Positions 25,350 through 33,990 of a DNA stretch of 64,000 bases are shown here, piece by piece. The position numbers were made by a program, and so were the translations under genes. The stretch is from an uncultured Desulfobacteraceae bacterium (GTDB taxonomy: Bacteria > Desulfobacterota > Desulfobacteria > Desulfobacterales > UBA2174), in NCBI GenBank assembly GCA_937982505.1, contig CALJLV010000189.1, forward strand, positions 1 through 64,000, in the 5' to 3' direction. Within the stretch, counting starts at the first letter, position 1. Each line of letters starts with the position of its first letter. The notes under the pieces were generated by a model. The model did no database searches and was not told the origin of the DNA. It saw nothing but the letters and a program-made list of their open reading frames with translations.

Positions 25350-26336
25350 GTGAACCGCGACGCCAACAAGAGCTTTACTTTCGATGCCGGCTTGCCGGAA
25401 GCGGAAACTCCCTACCGGGAGGGGCTCGCCGAGCTGCGCATCGACCGGCTGGGCCAGCGCATCACCCTCCTCAGCGTCCTGCTGCCGCTGTTGATCGTGG
25501 TGATGCTGGCCCTGGGCTATCTGGATCTCAAGCGCCGTGTGGCCGGATTTGAGGATACCGGCGCCGCCCGGGTGGAAGATCTGTCCGAGAGCCTCGAATC
25601 GCGCTTTTCCTCCCTGTCGGTGCGGGTGGCCCAGCTCGAGGAAAGCCTATCGCGCCGCCTGGCTGATCTGGACCGGCAACTTGCGGACCTGTCCGCCCGC
25701 ATCGATCCTCTGGCGGCGGACCTCAAGCGACTCGAGGCGGTCAAGGCCGACCGGGACGCCGCCCAACAGGCCGTTGCCGCCCTCGAGCAGAAAGTCGCCC
25801 CTCTGGTCACGGAGCTGGCGGCCCAGGCGCTGGCCCTCAAGACCCTGGAGGAAAAGCTGGAAAACCGCGAAAAGGCCTTTCAGGCCGCGCTGGAGGCCGA
25901 AAGGAAGGACCGTGCCGAAATCAAAACGGCCCTGGGCGCCATGGCGGACCGGGTGGCGGCCGTCTCCCGGGAACTGGACCGGATCGGCCCGGCACAGCGG
26001 GAGATGGACGCCCAGGCCGCCCGTCTAACCCAGCTCGAAGCCGAACAGCAAAACCTGCAGAACGCCTGGCGCCGGGAACTGGAAAGCGTCCGCGGTCTGG
26101 TCCGGGCCAGGGGCGATGCCCTGGAACAGCGCCTGGAGCGGCTCACCCAGCGGCTGGTCCAGGCCGAACGACAGGCGGCCGCCGGCGCGCCTCCCCCGGC
26201 TGCCGTACCGGCCCCTCCGGCGCCTGCAAGCGCCGGCCCCGCCCAGACCCCTTCTTCCCGACTCCCCGTGACGGCCGGTCCGCCGCTGGAGCGGGTTCCG
26301 GAACCCGGGCAGATCATCGAAAAACCGCTCCGCTGA
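25350..26336 (+). CDS. Membrane-anchored coiled-coil protein of unknown function
   Basis: A 328-residue protein with a GTG start. One transmembrane helix (about residues 36-56, ITLLSVLLPLLIVVMLALGYL) is followed by about 210 residues of uninterrupted heptad-type, Glu/Arg/Leu/Ala-rich sequence, then a Pro/Ala-rich tail. The topology is a single-pass anchor with a long coiled coil. I see no enzymatic motif. It lies between guaA and the convergent kdsB. Similar layouts occur in envelope or cell-shape proteins, but no role can be assigned. Confidence 0.75.
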   Translation: MNRDANKSFTFDAGLPEAETPYREGLAELRIDRLGQRITLLSVLLPLLIVVMLALGYLDLKRRVAGFEDTGAARVEDLSESLESRFSSLSVRVAQLEESLSRRLADLDRQLADLSARIDPLAADLKRLEAVKADRDAAQQAVAALEQKVAPLVTELAAQALALKTLEEKLENREKAFQAALEAERKDRAEIKTALGAMADRVAAVSRELDRIGPAQREMDAQAARLTQLEAEQQNLQNAWRRELESVRGLVRARGDALEQRLERLTQRLVQAERQAAAGAPPPAAVPAPPAPASAGPAQTPSSRLPVTAGPPLERVPEPGQIIEKPLR

Positions 26337-26363
26337 AGCTTTTGCCGGCGCCGGCGATCGTCT

Positions 26364-27203
26364 TCAGGCACCCGCGGATCGCTGGACCGGGGCGGCGCCG
26401 GCCGCGGCCGCCCAGTGGCGCTGCAGCCGCTCCAGGTCTTCGGGACAATCGATTTCAGGCGAATCGAACTCGGAGACCACCACCTTGATGCGGTATCCGT
26501 TTTCCAGCACCCGCAGCTGCTCGAGGTTTTCCAGGGCTTCCAGGCGGCCGCGGGGCAGGTGGCGGTAGACATCCAGAAACCGCCGGCGAAACCCGTAGAC
26601 GCCCAGGTGTTTGTAGGCCGTAAAATCGGCTCCGGAACTGGCCGGCGGGCCAAACTGCAGAGCGAACTGATCCGCCCCGGCGGTGAAGCTCCAGTTCGCC
26701 TCGCGCACGAAGGGGATGGGGGCCCGGGAAAAATAGACGGCGAATCCGCGGTGGTCGAAGACCACCTTGACGTCCTTGGGATGGAAGATTTCGGCGCGGT
26801 CCTGAATCGCGAAAGCCAGGGTCGTCATTTCCAGGAGAGGATCCTGCACCAGAGGCGCCACCACCGCCTCGATGCTGCGCGGGTCCACCGCCGGCTGGTC
26901 GCCCTGGACGTTGACCACCACATCCGCCTCGGCCAGGCCCAGGCGGTCGGCCACCTCGCAGACGCGGTCGGTGCCGCTGCGGTGACGGGCGGCGGTCATC
27001 ACCGCCGCGCCGCCGAAGGCCGCCACCGCGGCTTGAATGCGCTCATCGTCGGTGGCCACCACCACCCGGTCCACCCCGGCGGCCTGGGCAACCCGTTCGT
27101 AGACGTGCTGCACGAGCGGCTTGCCCGCGAAGCGGATCAGGGGTTTGCCGGCCAGACGGGTGCTGGCATAGCGACAGGGGATCACGGCAACGATTTGTGG
27201 CAT
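26364..27203 (-). CDS. kdsB: 3-deoxy-manno-octulosonate cytidylyltransferase
   Basis: KdsB activates Kdo with CTP for lipopolysaccharide core synthesis, so the organism has a Gram-negative outer membrane. The ATG at 27203 gives the typical start PQIVAVIPCRYASTRLAGKPL; an upstream ATG at 27239 would add 12 unsupported residues. NVQGDQPAVDP near residue 98 carries the Mg-binding Asp, and KHLGVYGFRRRFL and SPEIDCPEDLER match the family. A short Ala-rich tail ends the 279-residue protein. No other Kdo gene is adjacent. Confidence 0.95.
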   Translation of the reverse strand: MPQIVAVIPCRYASTRLAGKPLIRFAGKPLVQHVYERVAQAAGVDRVVVATDDERIQAAVAAFGGAAVMTAARHRSGTDRVCEVADRLGLAEADVVVNVQGDQPAVDPRSIEAVVAPLVQDPLLEMTTLAFAIQDRAEIFHPKDVKVVFDHRGFAVYFSRAPIPFVREANWSFTAGADQFALQFGPPASSGADFTAYKHLGVYGFRRRFLDVYRHLPRGRLEALENLEQLRVLENGYRIKVVVSEFDSPEIDCPEDLERLQRHWAAAAGAAPVQRSAGA

Positions 27204-27286
27204 GGCACGGCCCTTTCGGGTAAAAGAGGGGGTTTCCATCGGCGCTTTGCCCGCCCATCGTCAACTTCGCAGAAAGGTCGGCCGGT

Positions 27287-28036
27287 ATGGACCCTCAACG
27301 CCTCGAACAATTGCTTTGCCAGGTGGCCCAGGGTGCCCTGACGCCCGCCCAGGCCGCCGCCGCCCTGGGCCGCCTGCCCTTCGAGGACATCGACTTTGCC
27401 CGCATCGATCACCACCGCAGCCTGCGCAAGGGGTTCCCGGAAGTCATTTTCGGCCAGGGCAAGACCAGCGAACAGGTGGATGCCATCCTGGAGCGCATGT
27501 GCGCCGAGGAACAGGTGGTGCTCGTCACCCGCCTCGACGCCGAAAAGGCCGAACGGCTCCGGGACCGCCATCCCCGGGCCGTCTACCACGCGGATGCCCG
27601 GATGCTCATCTGGCAGCGCGGCCCTATTCCCATCCAGGGCCGGGGGACCATTCTGGTCCTGGCCGCCGGCACCTCGGATTTGCCCGTGGCCCGGGAGGCG
27701 CAGCTCACGGCCGCGGCCATGGGCAACCGGGTCGACACCATTGTGGACGTGGGCGTGGCCGGAATCCATCGCCTGTTTGCCCACCGTGAGGCCATCCTGG
27801 CGGCCGCCGTCCTGGTGGTGGTGGCCGGCATGGAAGGCGCCCTGCCCAGCGTGGTGGCCGGCATGGTGGCCCGTCCCGTGATCGCCGTGCCCACCAGCGT
27901 CGGTTACGGCACCAGCTTCGGAGGCCTGACGGCCCTGCTGGCCATGCTCAACAGTTGCAGTTCCAATGTGGCGGTGGTCAACATCGACAACGGCTTCGGC
28001 GCCGGCTACATGGCCGCCGCCATCAACCGGCCCTGA
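27287..28036 (+). CDS. larB: Nickel-pincer cofactor biosynthesis protein LarB
   Basis: LarB carboxylates and hydrolyses nicotinate adenine dinucleotide in the first step of the nickel-pincer nucleotide cofactor of lactate racemase and its relatives. The 249-residue protein has an N-terminal helical domain and a C-terminal PurE-like domain (VLAAGTSDLPVAREA near residue 125, DVGVAGIHRL, VAGMEGALPSVVAGM, PTSVGYGTSFGG). No larA, larC or larE is in the window. It is divergent from kdsB and convergent with livG. Confidence 0.93.
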   Translation: MDPQRLEQLLCQVAQGALTPAQAAAALGRLPFEDIDFARIDHHRSLRKGFPEVIFGQGKTSEQVDAILERMCAEEQVVLVTRLDAEKAERLRDRHPRAVYHADARMLIWQRGPIPIQGRGTILVLAAGTSDLPVAREAQLTAAAMGNRVDTIVDVGVAGIHRLFAHREAILAAAVLVVVAGMEGALPSVVAGMVARPVIAVPTSVGYGTSFGGLTALLAMLNSCSSNVAVVNIDNGFGAGYMAAAINRP

Positions 28037-28068
28037 TCTTTCAAGGCCGGACGGCCCGGCAAAGGTCC

Positions 28069-28878
28069 CTATCCCGGGCATACCGCACCGCCCAGGTAGG
28101 CGGCCAGGACCTGGGGATGGCACTGGATCTGGCGCGGGGTGCCCTGGGCCAGCAGACGCCCCTGGTCCAGCACCACGATCCGGTCGCAGACCCGCATGGT
28201 CAATCCCATGTCATGTTCCACCAGCAGAACGGTGACCCCCCGTTCGCGGATCTGCAGAATCAGATCGCCCAGCCGTTCGGACTCCACCGCGTTGAGCCCG
28301 GCGGCCGGTTCGTCCAAGAGCAGCAGCCGGGGTTCGGCGGCCAGGGCCCGGGCGATCTCCAGCAGCCGCTGCCAGCCGAACGGCAGTTCACGGCTGGTGG
28401 TCATGGCCTGGCCGGCCAGACCGACGAATTCGAGCAGCCGCCAGGCGGCCTCGCGAGCCGCCCGCTCCTCCCGGCCGACCCAGGGCAGGCGGGTCATGGC
28501 GCCCAAAAATCCGCAGCGGGTGCGCACATGCCGGCCCACCAGGACGTTCTCCAGCACGCTCATGGAACCGAAAAGCTCCACGTTCTGGAAGGTCCGCGCG
28601 ATGCCCTGGCGCACCCGCTCATGGCTCGGGCGCCCGTCGATGGCGCGCCCCTGGAAGCGGATCCCCCCCCGGTCAGGGCGGAAAACTCCCGAAACGAGGT
28701 TGAAAAGGGTCGTCTTGCCCGCCCCGTTGGGGCCGATCAGCCCGTGGATCCGGCCGGGAGCCACCTCGAAGGAGATGTCGGTCAGGGCCTGAACCCCGCC
28801 GAAGCACTTGAAGACCCCCTCCACCTCAAGGAGCGCTGGAGATGCCGGGCGCCTGGCGTCGCAATCGTTCATACGCAT
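28069..28878 (-). CDS. livG: Branched-chain amino acid ABC transporter ATP-binding protein LivG
   Basis: A 269-residue ABC ATPase with Walker A GPNGAGKTT, RTFQNVELFGSMSVLENVLVG (typical of LivG), a signature region reading LPFGWQRLLEIARAL and Walker B LLLLDEPAAGLN. It couples ATP hydrolysis to uptake through LivH/LivM. The start is uncertain. The ATG at 28878 overlaps livM by 53 bp and gives a 15-residue lead before the conserved LLEVEGVFKCFGG. It is the last gene of the operon paaK-ACT-livK-livH-livM-livG. The usual livF does not follow and lies near 15 kb. Confidence 0.93.
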   Translation of the reverse strand: MRMNDCDARRPASPALLEVEGVFKCFGGVQALTDISFEVAPGRIHGLIGPNGAGKTTLFNLVSGVFRPDRGGIRFQGRAIDGRPSHERVRQGIARTFQNVELFGSMSVLENVLVGRHVRTRCGFLGAMTRLPWVGREERAAREAAWRLLEFVGLAGQAMTTSRELPFGWQRLLEIARALAAEPRLLLLDEPAAGLNAVESERLGDLILQIRERGVTVLLVEHDMGLTMRVCDRIVVLDQGRLLAQGTPRQIQCHPQVLAAYLGGAVCPG

Positions 28879-29791
28879 CGATCAGGCCGCGGGTGAGGCC
28901 CTGCGGCAGGAAAATCATCACCCCGATGAGGATCGCCCCGTAGACGATCATTTCAAAATCGGCGAAGGCGTGCAGCCACTCGGGCAACAGGGTCAGCAGG
29001 CCGGCCCCCAGCAGGGCGCCCCAGACGCTGGCCATCCCGCCGATCACCACCATCGTCACCAGACGCACCGAAACCATGAAATTGAAGGATTCCGGGCTGA
29101 TGAATCCGATCAGGTGGGCGTACAGAAACCCGCCCAGGGCGGCCATGACGGCGCTCAGCACGAAGACCTGCAGCTTGAAGCGATGGGTGTCGACCCCCAC
29201 GGCCCGGGCCGCCTGCTCGCTGTCGTGAATGGCGCGCAGGGCCCTTCCGACACGCGAATCGATCAGCCGCCGGCAAAGCAGCATGAACCCCAGGACCACG
29301 GTCCAGACCAGGAAGAAATAGCGCTGCGGATCGCTCAGATCGACGCCCCCCAGGGTCAGCGGCGGAATACCCACCAGACCCGAAGCGCCTCCGGTGAGGG
29401 CGCCCCCTTCGCGAAAGACGATAAAGACGATCATCCCGAATCCCAGGGTCCCCATGCCCAGGTAGTAGCCCGAAAGGCGCAAGGTGGGCAACCCCACCAG
29501 CCAGGCCACGGCGGCCGCCAGGGCCAGGGCCACCGCCAGGGCCGGCCAGGGAGACCACTGGCAGTGGACCGTGAGCACGCCGCTGGCATAGGCCCCCAGC
29601 CCGTAGAAGGCGGCATGCCCCAGCGAGATCTGCCCGGCGTAGCCCATGAGCATGTTCAGCCCCAGGGCCAGGAGGGTATTGATGCCGATGAAGATCAGCA
29701 CCTGCAGGGCATAGAAGTTGTCCACCAGCAGGCCGGTGAGGACAACGGCGGCGGCAAGGACCAGGTAGGGCAGCAGGGGTTTCAGCGACAT
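28826..29791 (-). CDS. livM: Branched-chain amino acid ABC transporter permease LivM
   Basis: A 321-residue permease with about nine hydrophobic helices. GLNMLMGYAGQISLGHAAFYGLGAY near residue 45 is the LivM hallmark, and MSVRLVTMVVIGGMASVWGALLGA carries the LivHM coupling region. Its ATG follows the livH stop directly. It forms the inner-membrane channel with LivH. The substrate is predicted to be a hydrophobic or aromatic amino acid or aryl acid, given its promoter-proximal partner paaK. Confidence 0.94.
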   Translation of the reverse strand: MSLKPLLPYLVLAAAVVLTGLLVDNFYALQVLIFIGINTLLALGLNMLMGYAGQISLGHAAFYGLGAYASGVLTVHCQWSPWPALAVALALAAAVAWLVGLPTLRLSGYYLGMGTLGFGMIVFIVFREGGALTGGASGLVGIPPLTLGGVDLSDPQRYFFLVWTVVLGFMLLCRRLIDSRVGRALRAIHDSEQAARAVGVDTHRFKLQVFVLSAVMAALGGFLYAHLIGFISPESFNFMVSVRLVTMVVIGGMASVWGALLGAGLLTLLPEWLHAFADFEMIVYGAILIGVMIFLPQGLTRGLIDAYERLRRQAPGISSAP

Positions 29792-30667
29792 TTAGAACCG
29801 TTGAATCTTGGCCGCCCCAAGAAGACCGGCGGGCTTGAGGTACAAGATTAGCAGCAGGAGGATGAAGGCGATGGCGTCCTTGTACCCGGAGGAAAAGAGG
29901 CCCACCCCGGCCGATTCGAGGATCCCGAGCAGGAATCCCCCCATCAGGGCTCCCCACAGGCTGCCCAGTCCTCCGAGCATGGCGGCGCAGAACCCCTTGA
30001 GGCCCAGCATGGTCCCCATGTCGTAGCTGCACATGGTGATGGGGGCGATGATCACCCCGGCCACGGCCCCGGTGCCGGTGCTCAACATGAAAGCCAGCAG
30101 GTTCATGCGGCCGGTGGGAATCCCGATGAGCCGGGCCGCCTTGGGGTTGACCGCACAGGCTTCCATGGCCTTGCCGGTGAGGCTGTGCTTGAAGAAGGCC
30201 CGCAGGGCCAGGATCAGCCCGGCCGCGATGGCCAGGATCCACAGACTCTGGGGCAGGAGCCGGGCCCCCATGACGGCCAGGGGGGCGTGATCGCTGAAAA
30301 AGGGCACGCTGTGGGAGTCCTTGCCCCAGAGGATCATGGCCACTCCGCGCAGGAGGATCGAGGCGCCCACGGTGATGATCACCAGCACGATGGGGTCGGG
30401 CCGGCGCACCGTGCGGATGGCCAGCCGCTCGAAAAGGAAGCCCGCCCCGACCCCGATCCCCACGGCCAGGATCAGGGCCGCGGGCAGGGGAAGCCCCAGG
30501 CCGGCCCAGAGGGTCACCAGGGAGAGCCCTCCGAGCATGGCGAACTCGCCGTGGGCGAAGTTGATCAGCTCGGTGCTGTTGTACAGCAGGGAAAAGCCCA
30601 GCGCGATGACCGCATAAATGGCGCCGTTGGTAACGCCGGAGAAGAGATATTGCAAGAGTTCCTGCAT
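29792..30667 (-). CDS. livH: Branched-chain amino acid ABC transporter permease LivH
   Basis: A 291-residue polytopic permease. The N-terminal GVTNGAIYAVIALGFSLLYNSTELINFAHGEFAMLGG signature (quoted only in part here as GFSLLYNSTELINFAHGE) and the late AMLGGLGSLWGALMGG loop are typical of LivH. It abuts livM with no gap and follows livK after 91 bp that contain a stem-loop. It pairs with LivM in the inner membrane. Confidence 0.94.
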   Translation of the reverse strand: MQELLQYLFSGVTNGAIYAVIALGFSLLYNSTELINFAHGEFAMLGGLSLVTLWAGLGLPLPAALILAVGIGVGAGFLFERLAIRTVRRPDPIVLVIITVGASILLRGVAMILWGKDSHSVPFFSDHAPLAVMGARLLPQSLWILAIAAGLILALRAFFKHSLTGKAMEACAVNPKAARLIGIPTGRMNLLAFMLSTGTGAVAGVIIAPITMCSYDMGTMLGLKGFCAAMLGGLGSLWGALMGGFLLGILESAGVGLFSSGYKDAIAFILLLLILYLKPAGLLGAAKIQRF

Positions 30668-30720
30668 GGTTTCCAGATCGTTGGGTCGTTGGCGTGTCGA
30701 ATTCAGTCGAACCGGCCGGG

Positions 30721-30751
30721 CGAGTCGGACCGGGCCGACCCGTCCGACTCG
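30721..30751 (-). repeat. Intercistronic stem-loop between livK and livH
   Basis: CGAGTCGGAC (30721-30730) and GTCCGACTCG (30742-30751) form a perfect 10-bp stem with an 11-base loop just after the livK stop. No T-run follows, so it is more likely an RNA stabiliser or partial terminator that keeps the binding-protein message more abundant than the permease message. Confidence 0.6.
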
Positions 30752-30758
30752 GGCCGCT

Positions 30759-31922
30759 CTACTTTTCCAGCTTCCAGGTGCCGCCTTCGATACGCACCAT
30801 CACGAAGGCCTCCGGTCCCAGTCCGTTGTGGTCCTGGGCGCTGAAACTGAAGACCCCGCTGACGCCGGCGTGGTTCTGAATGTTTTCAAGATTGTCGCGG
30901 ATCTGCTGCCGATCCCCGCCCGTGCCGACCATGGCCCTGGCCAGCAGCTGCATGGCGTCGTAGGCGTACCCGCCGAACCCGGACACCGGCAGGTTGAATT
31001 TTTCCTGATAGCGACGCACGTAGTCGCCGAGGACGGCCTTCTGGGGGTCGTCCGCCGGCAGCAGGTCGGCCACCAGGATCTTGCCGGTGGGCAGATAAAT
31101 GCCCTCCGCGGCGGCACCGGCCAGCTCGATGAACTTGGGCGAGGCCACCCCATGGCTCTGGTACAGGGGCGCCTTGATCTCCAGTTGCTGGACATTCTTG
31201 GCCACCACGGCCGGTCCGGGGTTGGTGCCCCAGCAAACGATGGCATCCGGCCCGGCGCTGCGGATCTTGGTCAACTGCGCGGTCATGTCCGTATCCTTGT
31301 CACCGAAGCTTTCCACCGCCACGATCTGCAGGCCGGCCGCGCCGGCCTGTTTTTCCAGCTGCTGTTTGCCGCTTTCGCCGAAGGCGTTGGCCACGGTCAG
31401 CAGGGCGATCCTGCCGATCCCCTGGCGGCGCATGTGTCCGTAGATGGCGGCCACCGCCAGGACGTCGTTCTGGGCCGTCTTGAATGTCCAGGGGGTCACC
31501 GGGTCGGTGATGGCAATACCGGCGGCGCAGCTGATCAGGGGGATCCGGGCCCGTTCGGCAAAGCTCTTGACCGCCAGGGTCGCCGGAGTGGTGCTGGGAC
31601 CGATCACGGCCAGCACGCGATCCTTGTTGATGAGCTTGTTGATCCCCGAGACGGCCTTTTGCGGGTCGCCTTCGGTGTCGTAGATGACCGCCTCCAGGAG
31701 GCGCCCGTCGATGCCGCCGGCGGCATTGATGCTGGCCACGGCCATTTCCAGGCTCCGCTTTTCCGGATCTCCGAGAAACGACGCCGGTCCGGTCACCGAG
31801 AAGATGCCGCCGATCTTGTACATCTCGGCGGCCTGGAGCGGCAGGGCCACGAGCATGGTCATCAGGATCAGGCAGGCGATCGGCCGGACCTGTCGATGAG
31901 ACCGAGTGTTGTGCGACGTCAT
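30759..31922 (-). CDS. livK: Branched-chain/aromatic amino acid ABC transporter substrate-binding protein
   Basis: A 387-residue periplasmic binding protein. The ATG at 31922 is set by an AGGAGG ribosome binding site. A basic N-terminus and a hydrophobic helix ending in LPLQAA give a Sec signal peptide. The mature protein begins YKIGGIFSVTGPASFLGDPE, the standard Leu/Ile/Val-binding type I fold, with GPSTTPATLAVKSFAE and GGYAYDAMQLLARA further on. It lies 100 bp after the ACT gene in the paaK operon. Ligand specificity cannot be read directly. The Phe-rich leader upstream of the operon makes phenylalanine or an aryl acid a reasonable guess. Confidence 0.93.
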   Translation of the reverse strand: MTSHNTRSHRQVRPIACLILMTMLVALPLQAAEMYKIGGIFSVTGPASFLGDPEKRSLEMAVASINAAGGIDGRLLEAVIYDTEGDPQKAVSGINKLINKDRVLAVIGPSTTPATLAVKSFAERARIPLISCAAGIAITDPVTPWTFKTAQNDVLAVAAIYGHMRRQGIGRIALLTVANAFGESGKQQLEKQAGAAGLQIVAVESFGDKDTDMTAQLTKIRSAGPDAIVCWGTNPGPAVVAKNVQQLEIKAPLYQSHGVASPKFIELAGAAAEGIYLPTGKILVADLLPADDPQKAVLGDYVRRYQEKFNLPVSGFGGYAYDAMQLLARAMVGTGGDRQQIRDNLENIQNHAGVSGVFSFSAQDHNGLGPEAFVMVRIEGGTWKLEK

Positions 31923-32022
31923 GGTTCCTCCTTTCGGCCGGCGCCGGGCCGGCTGACCACGGTTGCAGGTTGCCGCCCGCGGCCGCCCCCCCCTGGTCCA
32001 TCGGTGGGGCAAGCCCGCGCGG

Positions 32023-32454
32023 CTACATGGTGTAAAGCCGGTCTCCGTCGATGACGCGCAGCCCGTCGGCCTGGAGCGCCTGGATGGCGGCATCGGTCTG
32101 ATCGAAGCGGAAAATCATCACCGCGTTGTCCCCGCTTTGCTGGACAAAGGCGTACATGTACTCCACGTTGATGCCGGAGCGGTCCAGCAGTTCAAGGATA
32201 TGGTGCAGCCCGCCGGGCCGGTCGCTGACCTCCACGGCCACCACCCGGGTTTTGCTGACGGTAAACCCGCCTGCCTTGAGGGCGGACTCGGCTTTTTGAT
32301 GGTCATCCACAATGAGCCGCAGGACCCCGAAATCCGATGTGTCCGCCAGGGCCAGGGCCCGGATGTTGACCCGGGCCCGGGACAAGATGCCGGTCACTTC
32401 GGCCAGCCGCCCGGCCTTGTTTTCCAGAAAGATGGAAATCTGTTCGACGCGCAT
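32023..32454 (-). CDS. Tandem ACT-domain protein
   Basis: A 143-residue protein made of two ACT domains (about residues 1-68 and 70-140). Each has the beta-alpha-beta start with the ligand-loop motif: ENKAGRLAEVTGIL and SDRPGGLHHILELL. The ATG at 32454 has AGAGAGG six bases upstream. ACT domains bind amino acids, so it is probably a Phe/Tyr/branched-chain amino acid sensor for the paaK operon, in which it sits between paaK and livK. No DNA-binding or enzymatic domain is attached. Confidence 0.88.
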   Translation of the reverse strand: MRVEQISIFLENKAGRLAEVTGILSRARVNIRALALADTSDFGVLRLIVDDHQKAESALKAGGFTVSKTRVVAVEVSDRPGGLHHILELLDRSGINVEYMYAFVQQSGDNAVMIFRFDQTDAAIQALQADGLRVIDGDRLYTM

Positions 32455-32576
32455 GGACACCTCTCTTTCAGATCGGGCGAGGCCTGGCCCCGCCGCGTGG
32501 ATTGAAAGTGGCCCGACAGACCGCTGGTGCGACGTTTTGTTTTTCCTTTGTAGTCACTTTCGCCACTTTCGTCATT

Positions 32577-33878
32577 CTAAATCTGCCGCTTGTCGATCAC
32601 CCGCACGGCCTTGCCCTCGCTGCGCTGGATGCTGTGGGGCTCGACGAGGGTCACTTTGGCCGAAACGCCGAGCATCTCCTTGATGTTCTTGCTGATCTTG
32701 CGCTCCAGGTCCTGAAGGTGGCGCACTTCGTCGGAAAACAGCTTCTCGCCCACCTCCACCCGCACGGTGAGGGTGTCCAGATTTTCCTCGCGGTCCACGA
32801 CGAGCTGGTAGTGGGGCGCCACTTCGGCGGTTTCCATCAGCACGCTCTCGATCTGGGACGGAAAGACGTTCACCCCGCGGATGATCAGCATGTCGTCCGA
32901 GCGGCCGCTGACACGGTTCATGCGCACATGGGTGCGGCCGCAGATGCAGGGCTCGGGATTGAGGCTGGTGATGTCCCGGGTACGATAGCGGATCACGGGA
33001 AAGGCCTCCTTGGTCAGGGAGGTGAAGACCAACTCACCGGTCTGTCCGTAGGGGAGCACCTCGCCGGTGGCCGGGTCGATGATCTCGGCGATGAAATGGT
33101 CCTCGAAGATGTGCAGCCCCTTCTTGGCCTCGTGGCATTCGATGGCCACCCCCGGGCCAATGACCTCGCTCAGGCCGTAGATGTCCACCGCGGTGATGTT
33201 CAGTTTGCGCTCGATCTCCTGGCGCATGTTTTCCGACCAGGGCTCGGCGCCGAAAATACCGTATTTGAAGCTCAGCTTCCGGAATGAAACCCCCATTTCT
33301 TCAGCCACCTCGGCCAGATGCAGGGTGTAGCTGGGGGTTGCGGTGATGATGGTGGGCTTGAAATCGCGCATGATCACGATCTGCCGCTTGGTATTGCCCC
33401 CGGAAACGGGAATCACCGAGGCCCCGAGCTTTTCCGCCCCGTAATGGACCCCCAGGCCCCCGGTGAAGAGCCCGTAACCGTAGGCATTGTGAATGATGTC
33501 GTTGGCCGTGGCGCCCCCGGCCACCAGGGAGCGGGCCATGAGGGTGGCCCAGGTGTTCACGTCCCGTGCCGTGTAGCCCACCACGGTGGGCTGCCCGGTG
33601 GTGCCCGAAGAGGCGTGGATCCGCACCACGGTATCCATGGGCACGGCGAACATGCCGAAGGGGTAGTTGTCTCGCAGATCCTGCTTGGTGGTGAAGGGCA
33701 GCGTCTTCAGATCGCCCAGGCACTGGATGTCGCGCGGGGCGAGGCCGGCGGCGCTGAAGCTGGCCCGGTAGAACGGCACGGTGGCGTAGGCCCGTTCCAG
33801 GGTGGCCTTGAGACGCCGCAGCTGAATGGCTTCCAGCGCCTCGCGGGGCATGGTTTCATACTCGACATCGTAGATCAT
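32577..33878 (-). CDS. paaK: Phenylacetate/aryl-acid--CoA ligase
   Basis: A 433-residue AMP-forming ligase that makes phenylacetyl-CoA or a related aryl-CoA. The canonical motifs are intact: SSGTTGQPTVVGYT near residue 95, GAEPWSENMR, YGLSEVIGPG near residue 240, YRTRDITSL, GRSDDMLIIRGVNVFPSQIES and the C-terminal catalytic lysine in RSEGKAVRV. AAGGAGG precedes the ATG. It heads the paaK-ACT-livKHMG operon. Its 5' leader (33879-34186) carries a Phe-rich peptide and alternative hairpins, so expression probably responds to Phe-tRNA charging. In several anaerobes this ligase works with indolepyruvate:ferredoxin oxidoreductase in aryl-acid salvage or catabolism; no ior gene is in the window. Confidence 0.95.
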   Translation of the reverse strand: MIYDVEYETMPREALEAIQLRRLKATLERAYATVPFYRASFSAAGLAPRDIQCLGDLKTLPFTTKQDLRDNYPFGMFAVPMDTVVRIHASSGTTGQPTVVGYTARDVNTWATLMARSLVAGGATANDIIHNAYGYGLFTGGLGVHYGAEKLGASVIPVSGGNTKRQIVIMRDFKPTIITATPSYTLHLAEVAEEMGVSFRKLSFKYGIFGAEPWSENMRQEIERKLNITAVDIYGLSEVIGPGVAIECHEAKKGLHIFEDHFIAEIIDPATGEVLPYGQTGELVFTSLTKEAFPVIRYRTRDITSLNPEPCICGRTHVRMNRVSGRSDDMLIIRGVNVFPSQIESVLMETAEVAPHYQLVVDREENLDTLTVRVEVGEKLFSDEVRHLQDLERKISKNIKEMLGVSAKVTLVEPHSIQRSEGKAVRVIDKRQI

Positions 33879-33956
33879 GAGGGCCTCCTTGAGGGGGGTA
33901 AATCGTTTCCGTCCCTGCCGCGGACCTGGCGGCGGGGCGATGACCGCTGAAACACG

Positions 33957-33984
33957 AAGGGCTGCGGGGGTACCCGCAGCCCTT
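33957..33984 (-). terminator. Candidate attenuator stem-loop upstream of paaK
   Basis: AAGGGCTGCGGG (minus-strand 5' arm) and CCCGCAGCCCTT form a perfect 12-bp stem with a 4-base loop, followed on the transcript by CGUGUUUCAG. The tail is only moderately U-rich, so terminator activity is plausible but not proven. It lies between the alternative hairpins and the paaK ribosome binding site. Confidence 0.55.
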
Positions 33985-33990
33985 AAAATG

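Noticed and set aside
27182..28123. His/Gly-rich minus-strand ORF opposite larB
   Set aside because: A reverse-complement shadow of larB; its high His/Gly content is an artefact of the GC-rich codons on the other strand.
32461..32576. Repeated GAAAGTGGC/GAAAGTGAC motif between paaK and the ACT gene as a regulatory repeat
   Set aside because: Only two short copies, with no symmetry or promoter around them; probably chance.
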